Shown here in pieces: positions 48,122 through 60,300 of a stretch of DNA of 64,000 nt. The translations under genes and the position numbers were made by a program. Numbering within the stretch: the stretch's first letter is position 1; each line of letters starts with the position of its first letter. Location of the stretch: the NCBI GenBank assembly GCA_025024175.1, contig QCXZ01000086.1, forward strand, positions 19,310,245 through 19,374,244, read 5' to 3'. The notes under the pieces are model-generated. The model had not been told where the DNA came from and made no database searches. It saw only the letters and a program-made list of their open reading frames with translations. The DNA comes from Rhyzopertha dominica (taxonomy: Eukaryota > Arthropoda > Insecta > Coleoptera > Bostrichidae).

Positions 48122-48590
48122 CAGGGTGGTCCAGTTATCGTACTCACCCATTTAACGGCTTCATTTGAAGTTTTAGAAAAAAATGTTTTAAATAAAAGTT
48201 GTAGCATCCAAAGAGCACTCGATAATGCAATATAGAAAATTGATGCGGCCTTGCCAGATTTCGAGTAATGAACCAAACTTCCTTTTCTTTAATAGAACCA
48301 CCTACTTTATACCGGATTCTTATTATACATCAAATTATGAGCAAAAAAATATTGATACGTATGCCCTAAAATTAACGGTTTCGGAGATACGCATTGGTGG
48401 TCCAGTTATCGTGCGCACCCAATTGACGGCTTTACTTGAAGTTTTAGAAAAAAATGTTTTAAATAAAAGTTGTAGCAACCAAGGAACTCGATAACGCGAT
48501 ATAGCACATTTACAGTGTGGTCAGATTTCGAGTACTGAACCAAACTTGCATTTTTTTAGTGGAACCACCTAAGATACAGCCACTAGGGTT
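48122..48590. mobile_element. MITE-like repeat with internal 271-bp tandem duplication
   Basis: Starts CAGGGTGGTCCAGTTATCG directly after the TA shared with the preceding element. GGTGGTCCAGTTATCG recurs at 48125 and 48396, and the following ~200 bases (TGAAGTTTTAGAAAAAAATG and so on) repeat too. Right end uncertain. Confidence 0.65.
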
Positions 48591-48699
48591 CCTACTTGAA
48601 TGTTTTTAATTCTTTGTGTACGGATATAAAAAAACTTCAAGAAAATGTCTTGGTACTAAAAATACCTAGAAAAAAAAATCCCTTTTTCCTTTTTTTTGT

Positions 48700-49900
48700 A
48701 AAAAGAGATCTCTAGTACCAGGTGGCATCGGTGCTTCTGGTCTCAATAAACATGAAACAGAAACTCGAGGAAATTTCATCCACTGCCTTTTCTAAGGCAA
48801 GTGTCTCTCGCTTTAATCACAACTGCACCCTACCGTTCCACACTCCGACTATTGATGATTGCGATGCAAGCGCGATTTTGCGGGTGTGCGTTTGGCAGGT
48901 GCTCGTCAAGCTTTTAAGCTGTTAGTGAACATGCAGCGATTTCTTGTTTGTTGTCAGGCTTAATTAAATCGACGTTTTAACATCGCCGGCTGTATAACAA
49001 AAAGGAGGTTAGAGCAAAAACTTCCTGCTGCTGGAATATTCCTCGGGCTAAATGTGTTAAAGAGTTTCGATCGCAATTAATTCGCGTAGGATGTTGGGCT
49101 GAGAAGATTTGTTGGGACAGATCCGGGAGAAAATCAAGGCCGCGCCCCTTCCGCAGAATAATTTTGCAAATCGCGGAAATGGAGATATTTCCAAGAATTT
49201 GCATACTTCTGCCTGAAGAGAGATGAATTACTTGATTAAGTTCGTAATTCATGTGTCGCCGATGACATTTTACATTTACAAATTGCCAAATTGCGTTTCC
49301 TCCCCGAGTCTTCGGGTTTTTGACGCAGACATTCTGTGTAAACGTAATTCGAGATTACGTATTGTTCCCATTGCGTGCATTCCCTTCTTCCCCTGGTCCA
49401 ATACAGCGCCACTGTGAAATTTGGTCCTTGAAGGCGCAGGTACAGATGTTTCACATCGATCGAAGATTTTCATTCAAGAGAAAGAGAGGACTTTATACAC
49501 AAGGTCGGAGATCGCTAATTGAGCTTCCTTGAAATAGCCCAACCACACAGCGGGCCCAAAAAACTTGCCTTTCTGACGCTTAATAATTACAACGTGGGCC
49601 TGACCCAGGAAGCGTGAAAACCGTGTCAGACTACTTTATCTCGAACTATAAAGCGTCATTCGTTATAAACTTCTCTCGAAGTGCCCTTCTGTTTCTCGTT
49701 AGCAAAGTCGTCGATTTCCGCATATCTGTCAATTGTTTGGTCGAGTTTTCGCACAGAAAGATTGCTACGAAAATATCAAAGATGATTTTTAAAAAACGAA
49801 CACTGACCCTAGGTAGTTTTTCTACTGTGAGACGATATTAAAGCATTACGCTTGATATGTGTTCTAGGTGATTAAATATCAGACACTTGAGCTTACTCAC
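48700..49900. other. GC-balanced unique-looking region, possibly regulatory
   Basis: About 1.2 kb without repeats, inverted arms or transposon motifs. Composition is balanced. Many overlapping short frames have no consistent coding signal. Could hold conserved non-coding DNA. Confidence 0.35.
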
Positions 49901-49939
49901 ATTTTATACGGAAGTTTTTTTAGCTTTTACTAAGGATAT

Positions 49940-51545
49940 TAATTTATGAATTAGATGTTAAAATAATTAAATCAGTTAAAACTATAATTAATATACCATT
50001 AACAAAAATAATTGATGACTTCGTTTTTCCATCTTCCATGAAGATATCTATAATCATATCAATAATTAAGAAGTGATCCTCATGACATCAACAACTGATT
50101 TCTCTAAAATAATTGAAAGATTATTGTTACGTCAAATTTTTCACTATTTCGATGAAAACGACATTCTGTCTATAAAACAATTTTGTTTCGTCAAGGATCC
50201 TCAACTGCTCTGGCGGTTCTTGAATTTATATACAATGTTGTTAAATGTATCGAAGAAAAGAGTTATTACATAGCATTATTTCTACCTTCAGTAGTACCCA
50301 AGTAATGGCTTTCAAAAGATTAGCATCAATGGTAAATTACCTAGTGGGCACGGTGTCCCGCAAGGACCCATCTTAGACACACTACAATTTGTTTTGTATA
50401 TTAATGATTTGCTAAATTCATGCCCCAGGATAGTACAATTTATTATATTAAGTCGGGTATGCCTGAACAGTTATAGAGTATAACACTACGTTGAAGTTGA
50501 GCCGCTACATTTAGCTTTTGATGGTGTTATTTCATCATACAGTAACTCAATCGAGAAAATTTGTGTATGCATACGACATGGCATTGACTTTCAAAAGACA
50601 TCGAGATTATGAATTGCTATTTCAAAGCTTGGCGCTTGTACCCTAATCCATTGAAGAGAGAAGTAACTTGCGTTCATCTCAACAATCATCAAAAGGCAAA
50701 ACAACTTCAAGTTATGTCAAATAACATAATTCTCAAACATAACTTCTCGCTAAAATACTTTGTAGTGACCTTAGATACGTCTCTAACGTACAAGAATCAT
50801 CTATAAAACATCAGTAAAAAATTACAGACTGGAAATAACATCCTGCATAGGCTTGCTGATACAAGTTGGGGTGCAAATGCAAGTATACTCCGTACTTTCT
50901 GCAACTGCCTTGCTTTATAGCACTGCTGAGTACTACTGTCTTGTTTGGAAAAATAGTCATCACACAGGAAAAACTGACACTCAACTAAATTCTGCAATAC
51001 ATTTAATCACTGGAACCGTTAAGTCAACTCCATTACCTTGGCTTCCGATATTTTCAAACATTTCTTCTCCGGAGATTCGCAGACACTTTGCTACAAATAA
51101 AGCTTGGCAAAAATATTAATCAACTCCTAATGAGTTTCTGATTTCCCGAGATCTACAAGAGTTACCTACAACTCGGCTAACTTCCAGAAAACCTCTGTAA
51201 ACAGAAGATTTCCTTCGTGCTCCTTGAAGATGAATGGTGTTCTCTTTGGCAACTTAAGAAACATGATATATTCTATCAACAGCTTATAGACAATCCTACA
51301 GAAAAGGTGGCAGGAACTGACCTCCCGAGAAAGTCTTGGATCACTGGTCATGGGAAATGGAACTTTTTTCTTAATAAATAAGATCCATCTATTAACCCTT
51401 CTTGTGAATGTGGAGACCCCCCTCCCCGAAACAATTGAACATATCGTCAACAGATATCCCCATACAGCATGGCCTGGTGGTGTTACGTCTATTCATCGTT
51501 TTGATGAAGGTGTTGAAGATTGGCTTAAGACAATCGAGATCTGAT
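49940..51545 (+). pseudogene. LINE reverse transcriptase, long decayed copy (jockey-like)
   Basis: Frameshifted but in correct order: LTKIIDDFVFPSSMKIS, then SKIIERLLLRQIFHYF, then GHGVPQGPILDTLQFVLYIND near 50340-50420, then YFKAWRLYPNPLKREVT and FSLKYFVVTLDTSLTYKNHL near 50615-50805, then thumb and C-terminal segments to VNRYPHTAWPGG...VEDWLKTIEI at 51420-51541. The F-ADD catalytic block near 50430-50460 is destroyed. Nearly full RT-to-C-terminus coverage makes it the best preserved LINE in the window. Confidence 0.85.
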
Positions 51546-53200
51546 TGGAGTTTTTCTACGGTGTATCACCAATAGCGCAAATGCGAGATCTCTTATCGTT
51601 GAATGAAAAGATTTTCATAAAAGTCGACCGCAGTCGCATGAAATTAACAGTACTGTGTAATGTATTAATGATTTTCATAAGAATGATGATGCATTATTTT
51701 ACTTGAGTAGTAAAGGCAATTATGTCTGTTTACATACCCATTTTAAACAAAAAGTGGCATCATCAGAAAACAAAATATTGTTTGAAAAATAAGAATATAG
51801 ATGGCAATGCCATCTGTCAGCATTGCACTGACATGATGACAAAGCCACCTAGCTGCCTTAACGGGTACTACTTCCTAAAGGAAGTGACCTGTAGAGCCTG
51901 ACAAATTGGCATGCAAGTGCATACTTCAATTTGACAGCAGGCCCCCACGGCACTTTTTGCTAGCGGGCAAGAACAGACAGCACAGCATAGACATGCATTT
52001 TATTGTTTGAAAAAATTAAATTTTCGTTGTTCTGCTACGGTCATCTTCTTTGGCTTATGCAGAAGATATATCTTCTAGGGTTTCTGTTTGTTTTTTAATA
52101 TTCGAACAACCGGTAACACAAAGTGATACATTATAGGCCTTAACCTTAATTTGTAGCCGATTTCGGACGTCTACACTGAAAATTTTGGGACGGAGACACC
52201 TATAAGTAAAAAAGTAAAACTAGATTAATTTCTTGATCGTTTCAAAACGCCGTGACAGTATAAACAGAAACGACTACTGTTCTCTTAGTATCAGATCTTT
52301 CTTAATCGCACGATAATATGTAATTGGTCGCTATGGTACGCTGTTTGCAAATGTAATTGAGAAACGGTGCATTATGCGCACTGTGAGTAAGTCTAGTAGT
52401 ACAGCAATATGACTAGATTACTCGATTTATCCCCAATTGGATGAACAGGATGACGTCCGGAAAGTTATAATCATCAAAGTCCCACAACTCAGCATGCATT
52501 TCAAAGCTAAACGAAAGTCGTTGCTCTCGGGAACATTGACATCGGGGTAGGAAACTAAGGAAGCGTTAAAAAGCTTTAATTATGTGGCAAAATATAATTT
52601 TTTCAAACTATTATAATGGTTTTCCCTACCAAATTTCATCTGAAATACTGAATGTATTTAGTACTTCGAACAGCGTACACATTTGGCATTAAATAAATTA
52701 TTTTAAAAACAAAGATTAGTTGTAGACATAATTCTAATAATGAGCAAAGAAAAACATTATTGAATATGCTTTTAGGGGTGTAATCTAGCTCGCCTCCGCG
52801 TGGTGCACCCTGAGTAATGCTAAATGAGCTAGAGCTAAGTTAAAATTAACAAAAAATTCAGTCGAAAGTTATCTAGAATTAAGTGTTTAACAAATTACAA
52901 ATGAACAAATAAACACCCCATATACCATTACATTTTTCGATTCTACCCAATATTCTATGCATAATTCATGCAGCATGTCTTATAACTAAGTCTAAGCGTT
53001 TTTGATATATTTAATGTCAAAAATGACATTTGCGGTTCTAAACATAACTATCAATTTCTACTATAAGGAAGAGTTCATTATTTAATTTAGGTGGAATTCC
53101 TTATTAAAAAGGGCCTACTTTAGTAGATTTTTTTATAATACTTTGATAACTACAAATACAGGCAACCGCCAAATTTTATAATTTTAACATATTTACAATT
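51546..53200. other. AT-rich DNA, nothing recognised
   Basis: No coding region or known repeat supported. Confidence 0.5.
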
Positions 53201-54031
53201 AAAAAAAATGCTGCAAAGTGAATTAATACTTCCACATCAAAATGACATTTACGTTGTTATTTCTTATACTATACGATTAGTTATTAGGTTTTGGGCATTT
53301 TTTCTCTCTAGACATTTTTTTCTAAAACAAACAGTCCAAAAATATATAAATCTTAAAAATGTTTTATCCAAGTAACACGAAAATTATGAACTTAACAAAA
53401 AGTTACGAGAGTGCTTTCTGATCAGAAATTTGATTTTCTATATAATACCAAAATTTTAAAAATCGTACGAGCAGGGTCCAAAATAGGTTTTTTGGAAATA
53501 TTTCGAAAATGTCAAAATTTTGGATAAATTTTTTTAAGACACTTTTTGTGAAAAATTTTAATTTCTATCTGATTTTTATTTTTTGAATATATTAAATATA
53601 TTCGGAGATATTTAGGAAAAACCGTTTTCTTTAAGTGACGCTTTTTTGCTAATATCTTCTAAACAATTTGCTGCACCGCAAATTTATAAGAGCGAATAAT
53701 ACTCGCAGTTATACTACTAATCACATACTAAACCGAAAAAAATAAAAATTTGTAAAAAGGGTAGTTACCCCCCCCCCCAATTTTGCCCCATCCTGATAGC
53801 CTACTTTCCCCAAAAACAATAGGTAGCTTTGGGTAGTTGATATCTATACGTTTGCCAAATTTTAAGTTCATATATTAAGTCTTTCGAAAGTTATCGTGTC
53901 CACAAACAAAACCACCGACAACCACAAAGTTTGTTTTTTTTACGTTTTCGACCATTTTAAAGCGAATGAGCAAATAAAAATTTCTCAAAATTTTTTTCGC
54001 GATACAATACTTCCGTTGGATGTGGAAGTAA
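53201..54031 (+). mobile_element. Family H copy E
   Basis: Near full-length. Start AAAAAAAATGCTGC, body shared with copies A, B and F, terminal ACTTCCGTTGGATGTGGAAGT. This hairpin lacks one CCATCC arm present in copy B. A C10 run interrupts the body at about 53770. Confidence 0.75.
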
Positions 54032-54782
54032 AATAAGGTTAAGTTTGTGTAAAGTTGTCTATTCCGAAAGTTTGTAATTTTCGAAATATTGCCAATTTAA
54101 TATCTTTATATGGCGATTTTGCTGCAGATTTTACGTTCAGTTAGTCTTAGTTGGCTATGACGCCATTGACAACAATCAAACGCTAAAGAGATATAAATGA
54201 TGTAAGGAGGTCGTAAAAAATATTATTAATATTACATTAGGTCTCAGTCAAAGTGTTGTGCCTTTTTTAATAACTTCAAAAAGAAAACAGCTACCAGGAT
54301 ACGGTTTTCACCATTCATTTCCGAAAACAGCAGGCAATCCTTTGCAGATTTTAAATTGATAAATCCGTTTTAATTTAAATACAATTTATGAATCCCAATT
54401 TTTTCTAATTCAGACAAGAATAACTCATTTTTAGCAGCATGGAATATTTTTCTGTCTAGCTATTTCTGGTAGTTTCTGCGATATTTACGTTTCTTTTCGG
54501 AAATTTTTATTATTTAGTGTTATCGTGAGCCATTTTTTAAAAGGATATTTCATCCGTAAAAAGAACAACCACAAAAGTTATTTTGCTCCTCAAGTGTATG
54601 CAGAACCCATTTTCAAAATTTTGCACGGCTCTATAATTCCATATCATCCAATTGGGTATTATCACTTGTTTTGAAAATTACGTAAAATGAATCTTGAAGT
54701 GCATATATATCGTACGCCATGTTAGAAAAAACAAAATAAATATTGGTAGATAGAGAATTTCAGGTCTGAAATTCGAATCTTA

Positions 54783-55797
54783 GGAGTCACCGCCAAAACG
54801 CAAGGTTATTTAACTTGTGACGTCAAGTGNCATGTAAACATTACCGAGGAGCGTGCTGTTTAATGGTGTAGTAATAGTCTTGTATTGGAGAAGCTTTNGT
54901 GTGGTGTTTATTGAAAGGACGGTGTAAGAGGTCGCACCAAAAAGTGATTTGTATAGTTTTACAAGCATATATTATGTACGGAAAACAAAACAAGTGTTGT
55001 TTTGTAAATGGTTATAAAAGTACTTCAGCAGTCAGTACAGCTAACAAAATTTTTGTAACCGTTCCTCAAGATTATCAACGTATGAAAAAGATGTTTAAGG
55101 CCCCTAGACGTGATATGCCGAAATCGCAGTTTGTTTTTCTGTTGTGAAGATCATCTTAATTCTTACTGTAAGCTCTATTATTCTTTTTGGGGTTATAAGT
55201 GTTTACCATTCAGTTTCCATTTTGTTATAGCTTGAAGAGGATATGAAAAATTATATGCGTTTTAAGTTGATAGAGGGAAATGTTATAATAAAGAACGACG
55301 TTGTTCCCCACATATTCGACTGTTAGCCATACCGGAAACAGGCCGCAAGAGCCCCGAAAATAAATGGCAATTTATATTTATTCTGGCCTCTAAAATAAAT
55401 GTCAAGTTTAGGGTACATTTTTATTCTTACATTTTTATGTTTACAAATAGTATGTTTCCAACAACCCACTGTGATCAAATTATCAATGCTAAGTTAATTT
55501 GATAAAAAGTTTACTTATGCTGTTGCTTTTACATTCCTCATATCCGCCGCGTTGAACCGCTCGTCGCTGTACACAAATTCCATAACAATGAACATGCCTT
55601 CAGAAGTCATAACTTATAAGTATTTCACTTTTTCTTGGCGTATATTAATTCGCTTGTCACAAAATGAACGCAAACAACAAACTGATAAATTGACGCGCTG
55701 AGGCTGACGCGTGATGCGCTGACCCCAGATGTAAACAAGCGGCCATATACAAGACACCTGACGTCACGGCCAATATGTTCGCGTTTTGGCGGTCCCT
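54783..55797 (+). mobile_element. THAP-domain DNA transposon remnant (Kolobok-like?)
   Basis: Inverted ends share ACCGCCAAAACGC, and further in TGACGTCA(A/G)GTG, at about 54790-54830 and 55765-55795. The right end abuts TTAA. The left abuts TTAG, which could be a mutated TTAA. Between them is a THAP-domain gene fragment. THAP domain plus TTAA-type target is the profile of Kolobok elements, but P-type elements also carry THAP domains. Family choice is inference. No catalytic transposase domain remains. Confidence 0.65.
54974..55326 (+). pseudogene. THAP zinc-finger domain fragment
   Basis: Reads KCCFVNGYKST near the start and FVTVPQDYQRMKKMFKAPRR in the middle. After a one-base frameshift at about 55140 it reads CCEDHL, then an intron-like gap (GTAAGC...TTATAG, 55168-55230), then LEEDMKNYMRFKLIEGN and VVPHIFDC-stop. 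This follows the THAP pattern (C-x-C, x-VP, CxxH, then LExDM-xYM). The second zinc cysteine after CCxxxG is Tyr, which would break metal binding. The exon join does not keep phase. Inactive, or a mis-sequenced gene. Confidence 0.7.
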
Positions 55798-55799
55798 TT

Positions 55800-57108
55800 A
55801 AATATTCACATTTTTAATATTAAAAATACACCTTACGATCATTTTTTTCGAATTTATAAGCTGTCACAGCTGTTTTGTGGATTAGATACTACCTATTAAT
55901 ATGCAATTTAATAAAATATAAATACATAGTAAATACCCAATTCTGCTTAGTTCGCGCTTAGTAAATCGCCCTGAATAGAAGCACTTTAGTGTTATAAAAC
56001 GTTTCTGATAATTTTGTCGTAAATTGATCGTGTATGGACATGTCATCGCTGAAACAATAGCTGATAAAACATGACACTAGCCTTGCTGCACCCCGTAGAG
56101 GATGCAGTACTATTTTTACTTTATCAACTAATCCCTCTATTCACATCACATGACACAGATATTGGGGATAATAACATCCAATTAACTGCGTGCATGTTCG
56201 ACGAGATTGCTTAACAAGCCTCCACAGAAAATCGACTCGTGCGTGAAATATTCTTCCAGGATTATAAATTAGCCGCTGTTTTATGCGTGCTCATTGCAGC
56301 CCCATAAACAAACAATTCAGGATGGCGGTGTGCGCTGAAATTCGTTCGGCAAGGCAAGCCGACGGCGGGTTCGATTTTGTGTCGTCGGCATTCGATAGAG
56401 AAAGATCGAATTGTCGATAGGTAGAGTGCAGTTTCAATTAAAGTGGTTGCGTTTACATCAGATACAGCCAACCCTAATAGCCTAATGGAATAGCAATTTG
56501 CAACAAAGCGATGGCACTGTACCAGGAGCTGACGTCGTAAATTGCGTGCAATGACTTCGTTTTTGATTATACGTGCACTCACTAAAGTTCATTCTGGTGA
56601 ATATTAATTTCATATTGTGTGGTAATAAAGTGAGTTTCCCAAGCCAGATTCGCATTTTTTACTGTTGCTACAAATAGTGCGCGCGTTTGTGTATGAATCT
56701 TTCAGGTTTTCTGTAAAATATTCATCAAACAACTCAACGCATTTCGATTATGCCGTTAGTATATATCGCGCATCAGATTTATCCGTCGGTAAGTACATGC
56801 ATTAAAGGCCCTAAAAGACGCCCCTTATACAAGCAGACGCTGCAAACAGTTCACCGAACCTCCTAATACTTTGTATTTTCAGGTCCAACTCGGGGAAAAG
56901 ATAAGATGGAAATGTGAAAGTGCATGTCGCAAAAACTGACTCCGTCGCGATATACTTTAACGTCGCCAGAAATTCTATCCTTGTGAGCTGACATTTCAAG
57001 AGTTCTTAATATCAATTAAATTAAAGGTTAACCCTAAAAATTCTGATTTGACATCTGTTTCGGTTCTTAAAAATAATGTAGCGACGTAAGTTTTTTGTTA
57101 CTGCTTAA
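55800..57108. other. Non-repetitive DNA, partly GC-balanced (56.2-57.0 kb)
   Basis: No transposon motif and no convincing coding exon. Minus-strand frames of 106 and 62 codons show no recognisable domain. Possibly host non-coding DNA. Confidence 0.4.
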
Positions 57109-59607
57109 TTACTTCCACATCTAACGGATGGGAAGTACTGTATCGCGAAAAAATTTTCAAAAATTTTTATTTGCTCATTCGCTTTCAAATGGTCGAAAAC
57201 GCAAAGAAAACAAAATTTGAGCAAAAAAAATTCTTGTCTGTATGTCTGTGGTTTTGTTTGTGGACACGATAACTTTCGAAAGACAACTTGAAATTTGGCA
57301 AACGTATAAATCTCAACTACCCAAAGCGACTTATTGTTTGTGGGGATAACTAGGGTCTAGGGTATCGGGAAGGGGGCGAAACTGAGGGGTAACTATTTTT
57401 TCGTTTTAGTATGTGATTAGTAGTATAACTGTTAGTATTATTCGTTCTTATAAATTTTTGGTGCAGCAAACTGTTTAGAAGATATTAGCAAAAAAGCGTC
57501 ACTTAAAGGAAACGGTTTTTCCTAAATATCTCCGAATATATTTAATATTTTCAAAAAATGAAAACACCATCAGATAGGAAATAAAATTTCTCACAAAAAG
57601 TGTCTTGGAAAATTTATTCAAAATTTTGACATTTTCGAAATATTTCCAAAAAAAACTATTTTGGACCCTGCTCGTACGATTTTTTTTTAAATTTTGGTAT
57701 TATACAGAGTGATCAGTTAAGGCCGGACAGCGGCTGTATCTTGGAAACCAATTGTGCTAGAAACTTGCGGTAAAACTTTTTTCAACAAATGTGGCCAGCC
57801 AGATTTTATTTAAAATGTTTTGAAGTATGTAACTTTGCCGCTAGGTGGCGCATTCAATATGACATATCAAAGAATAGTTTCTTTCTCCAAAAAGTTGCAA
57901 TACAATGTTGGTCTAAAATAAACTCATTGCAATCTATGTTTATTTCTTAATAAATTTTGTTTGAACATATTGTTTAGTTGCTATGGCAACGACGGAAGGA
58001 GGGATAGAAGTTTCAAATCTTCAAATTGCCATAACTCAAGTAGGGTTCAACCGAATTTAACGAGTGATGGCTAGTTTTAAAGCTAATTTTATGTGTTTCA
58101 ATCTAATCATAAATAACTTATAATTTATTGCAACTTTATGACAATAGGGGACGTTAGTTACAAAATTTTTATATTTGTTCAAACATCTTAAAAAAAATCA
58201 AATGCAACCCTATAGACTTTTTTACTAGCTGTTATAGCTCATTAATAAGGCAAGATGAATTTGAAAACTGGAAGTTGATATCTTTCTTCGTTTCTTGGTT
58301 ATAGTAAAAAAAACTGCGAATACGTCTTTGGGTTCCTCTATTTTTTCATTGGAATAAAATTAGGACTTTTACTCATAAATTACAACTTATTAGGTTAGGC
58401 TAGACGGTGATTTGCCAGCAACGGTGGACATTTTGAGAATCAATACTTACTTTTCGCCACCTAAAACTCCCTAGATTCATATTTTTTTTAGATATAGCCT
58501 TAAGCGAAATGTCAGATTGAAGGTCTTTTTAAACTCTTTAGAAATGGCATAGTAAGTGTCCAAAAAATATTTGCAGATGATATGTGTTTTTTTGTTGTTT
58601 TTGATCTTACCTCGTATAATAAATATTGCTTTATAGTCGCTGGATTTTTGTCTTCTTTAATTTGTGGCATTATCATGTATGTCTCATTTTTACTACTTGT
58701 TAATTAAAAACAAGAAAAACTCATGGTCACCATACTCTGTTAACTATCTTTATAAATTGAGTACCTAACCGTCAGTTAGTGCCAGTAAGAATTTGGTATT
58801 ATATTTTTATTTATTATTTAATTTATTTAATTTTTTTATTTAAAAAAGTTTATAGGGTTGCATTTGATTTTTTAAAGATATTCGAACAAATATAAAAATT
58901 TTGTAATTAACGCCCCCTATTGTTAAACAGTTGCAATAAATTATAAGTTATTTATGATTATATTGAAATCCATAAAATTCACTTTAAAACTAGCCATAAC
59001 TCGTTAAATTCGGCTAAACCATACTTGAGTTATGCTATTTTGAAGATTTGAAACTTCTATCCCTCCTATCGTCGTTGCCATAGCAACTAGAAAAAAATGT
59101 TCATACAAANTTTATTAAGAAATAGACATACATTTCAATGAGTTTATTTTAAACCAACATAGTATTGCAACTTTTTGGAGAAATAAACTATTCTTTGATA
59201 TGTCATATTAAATGCGCCACCTAGCGGCAAAGTTACGTACGTACAAAATATTTTAAATGAAATCTGGGTGGCCANATTTGTTCAAAAAAAATTTACTGCA
59301 AGATTCTAGCATGCTTAGTTTCCAAGATACAGCCGTTGTCCAGCCTTAACTGATCACCCTGTATAGAAAATCAAATTTCTGATCAGAAAGCACTCTTGTA
59401 ATTTTTTTGTTAAGTTAATAATTTTCGAGTTATTTGGAAAAACTGATTTTAAAATTTATATAGTTTTGTTAATATCACGAGGACTGTTTGTCTTAGCAAA
59501 AATGCTCAAAACCTGATTACTAATCGTATAGTATAAGAAATAAAAACGTAAATGTAATTTTGACAATTGGATCTGGAAGTATTGCTTCAATTTGGAGCGG
59601 TTTTTTA
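57109..59607 (-). mobile_element. Family H copy F, split by a nested MITE
   Basis: The left part, 57109-57702, starts at the hairpin end. The right part, 59364-59607, ends ...GGAGCGGTTTTTTAA. The nested element has separated them cleanly. Removing it and one TA restores the uninterrupted family sequence seen in copies B and E (GGTATTATATAGAAAATC). Confidence 0.85.
57705..59361. mobile_element. Mariner-type MITE with ~520-bp inverted arms, nested in family H copy F
   Basis: Begins CAGAGTGATCAGTTAAGGC, ends CCTTAACTGATCACCCTG, with TA at 57703-57704 and 59362-59363. Arms (57705-58235 and 58845-59361) are near-inverted copies, including GGTTTCCAAGATACAG-type and CATAACTC-type blocks. A ~600-bp AT-rich centre shows no transposase. 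Confidence 0.9.
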
Positions 59608-59944
59608 AATTAATTTGCTCTATCATTCTTATATAAAATTTACGCACCCTCTTTCAAGTATTCCACTCGAGTTCTTTATGTGTGGCCACCTGTAAGATTA
59701 TGATTAGCGAGATTTGGCGCCCCTAGTCCCCAGTCTTCAACCCATTGAAATGAAGAAATAAATGGAACGCTGACTGGCCACTTAGAGTGAAGCCGCGAAN
59801 GGTGATGGGCCCGTTGCTGGCGAGTGGGGAACGATTTCTCTCGCGGTAAACGTGATATATAAGCGTGTTGTTATGATATTTATATATGTTATTTCTTTTG
59901 CTACTTATTAACACTACTAATATTTATACACTATTTCAGTCCAT

Positions 59945-60300
59945 TTTTTCTTGTCTTTCGCCATTCTCATTGCACTCTCCCATGTTAGTCCCCGCTCCTT
60001 AAGTATGCTTGCCACAACACTGTCCTATGTTTTAGATCGTCGTCTCCTTGATCTGTCCGGTTTCACCCTTGCTTCCCAAATCTTCTTGGCTGGTCTTTCA
60101 TTTGACATTCTTGACAGGTGGCCGAACCATTTCATCTGGTTGTTTTCTATATATTTAGAGATTGCCCTGACTCCCAGCTCCTCTCTTATATCGTCATTTG
60201 TAATCCTGTCTTTTCTTAAGAATTTAATTTCCATAGCCTGAATTCTTGATTTTAATTTTTCATTTAATGTCCAGCGCTCACTTCCAAGTGTCAACAATAC
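59945..60300 (-). pseudogene. LINE 3' protein end
   Basis: On the minus strand: SERWTLNEKLKSRIQAMEIKF, then RITNDDIREELGV, then QMKWFGHLSRMSNERPAKKIWEA, then a basic run and LKERGLTWESAMRMAKDKKKW. This is the standard C-terminal end of LINE ORF2 proteins. The 5' portion, including the catalytic domain, is absent. Confidence 0.85.
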
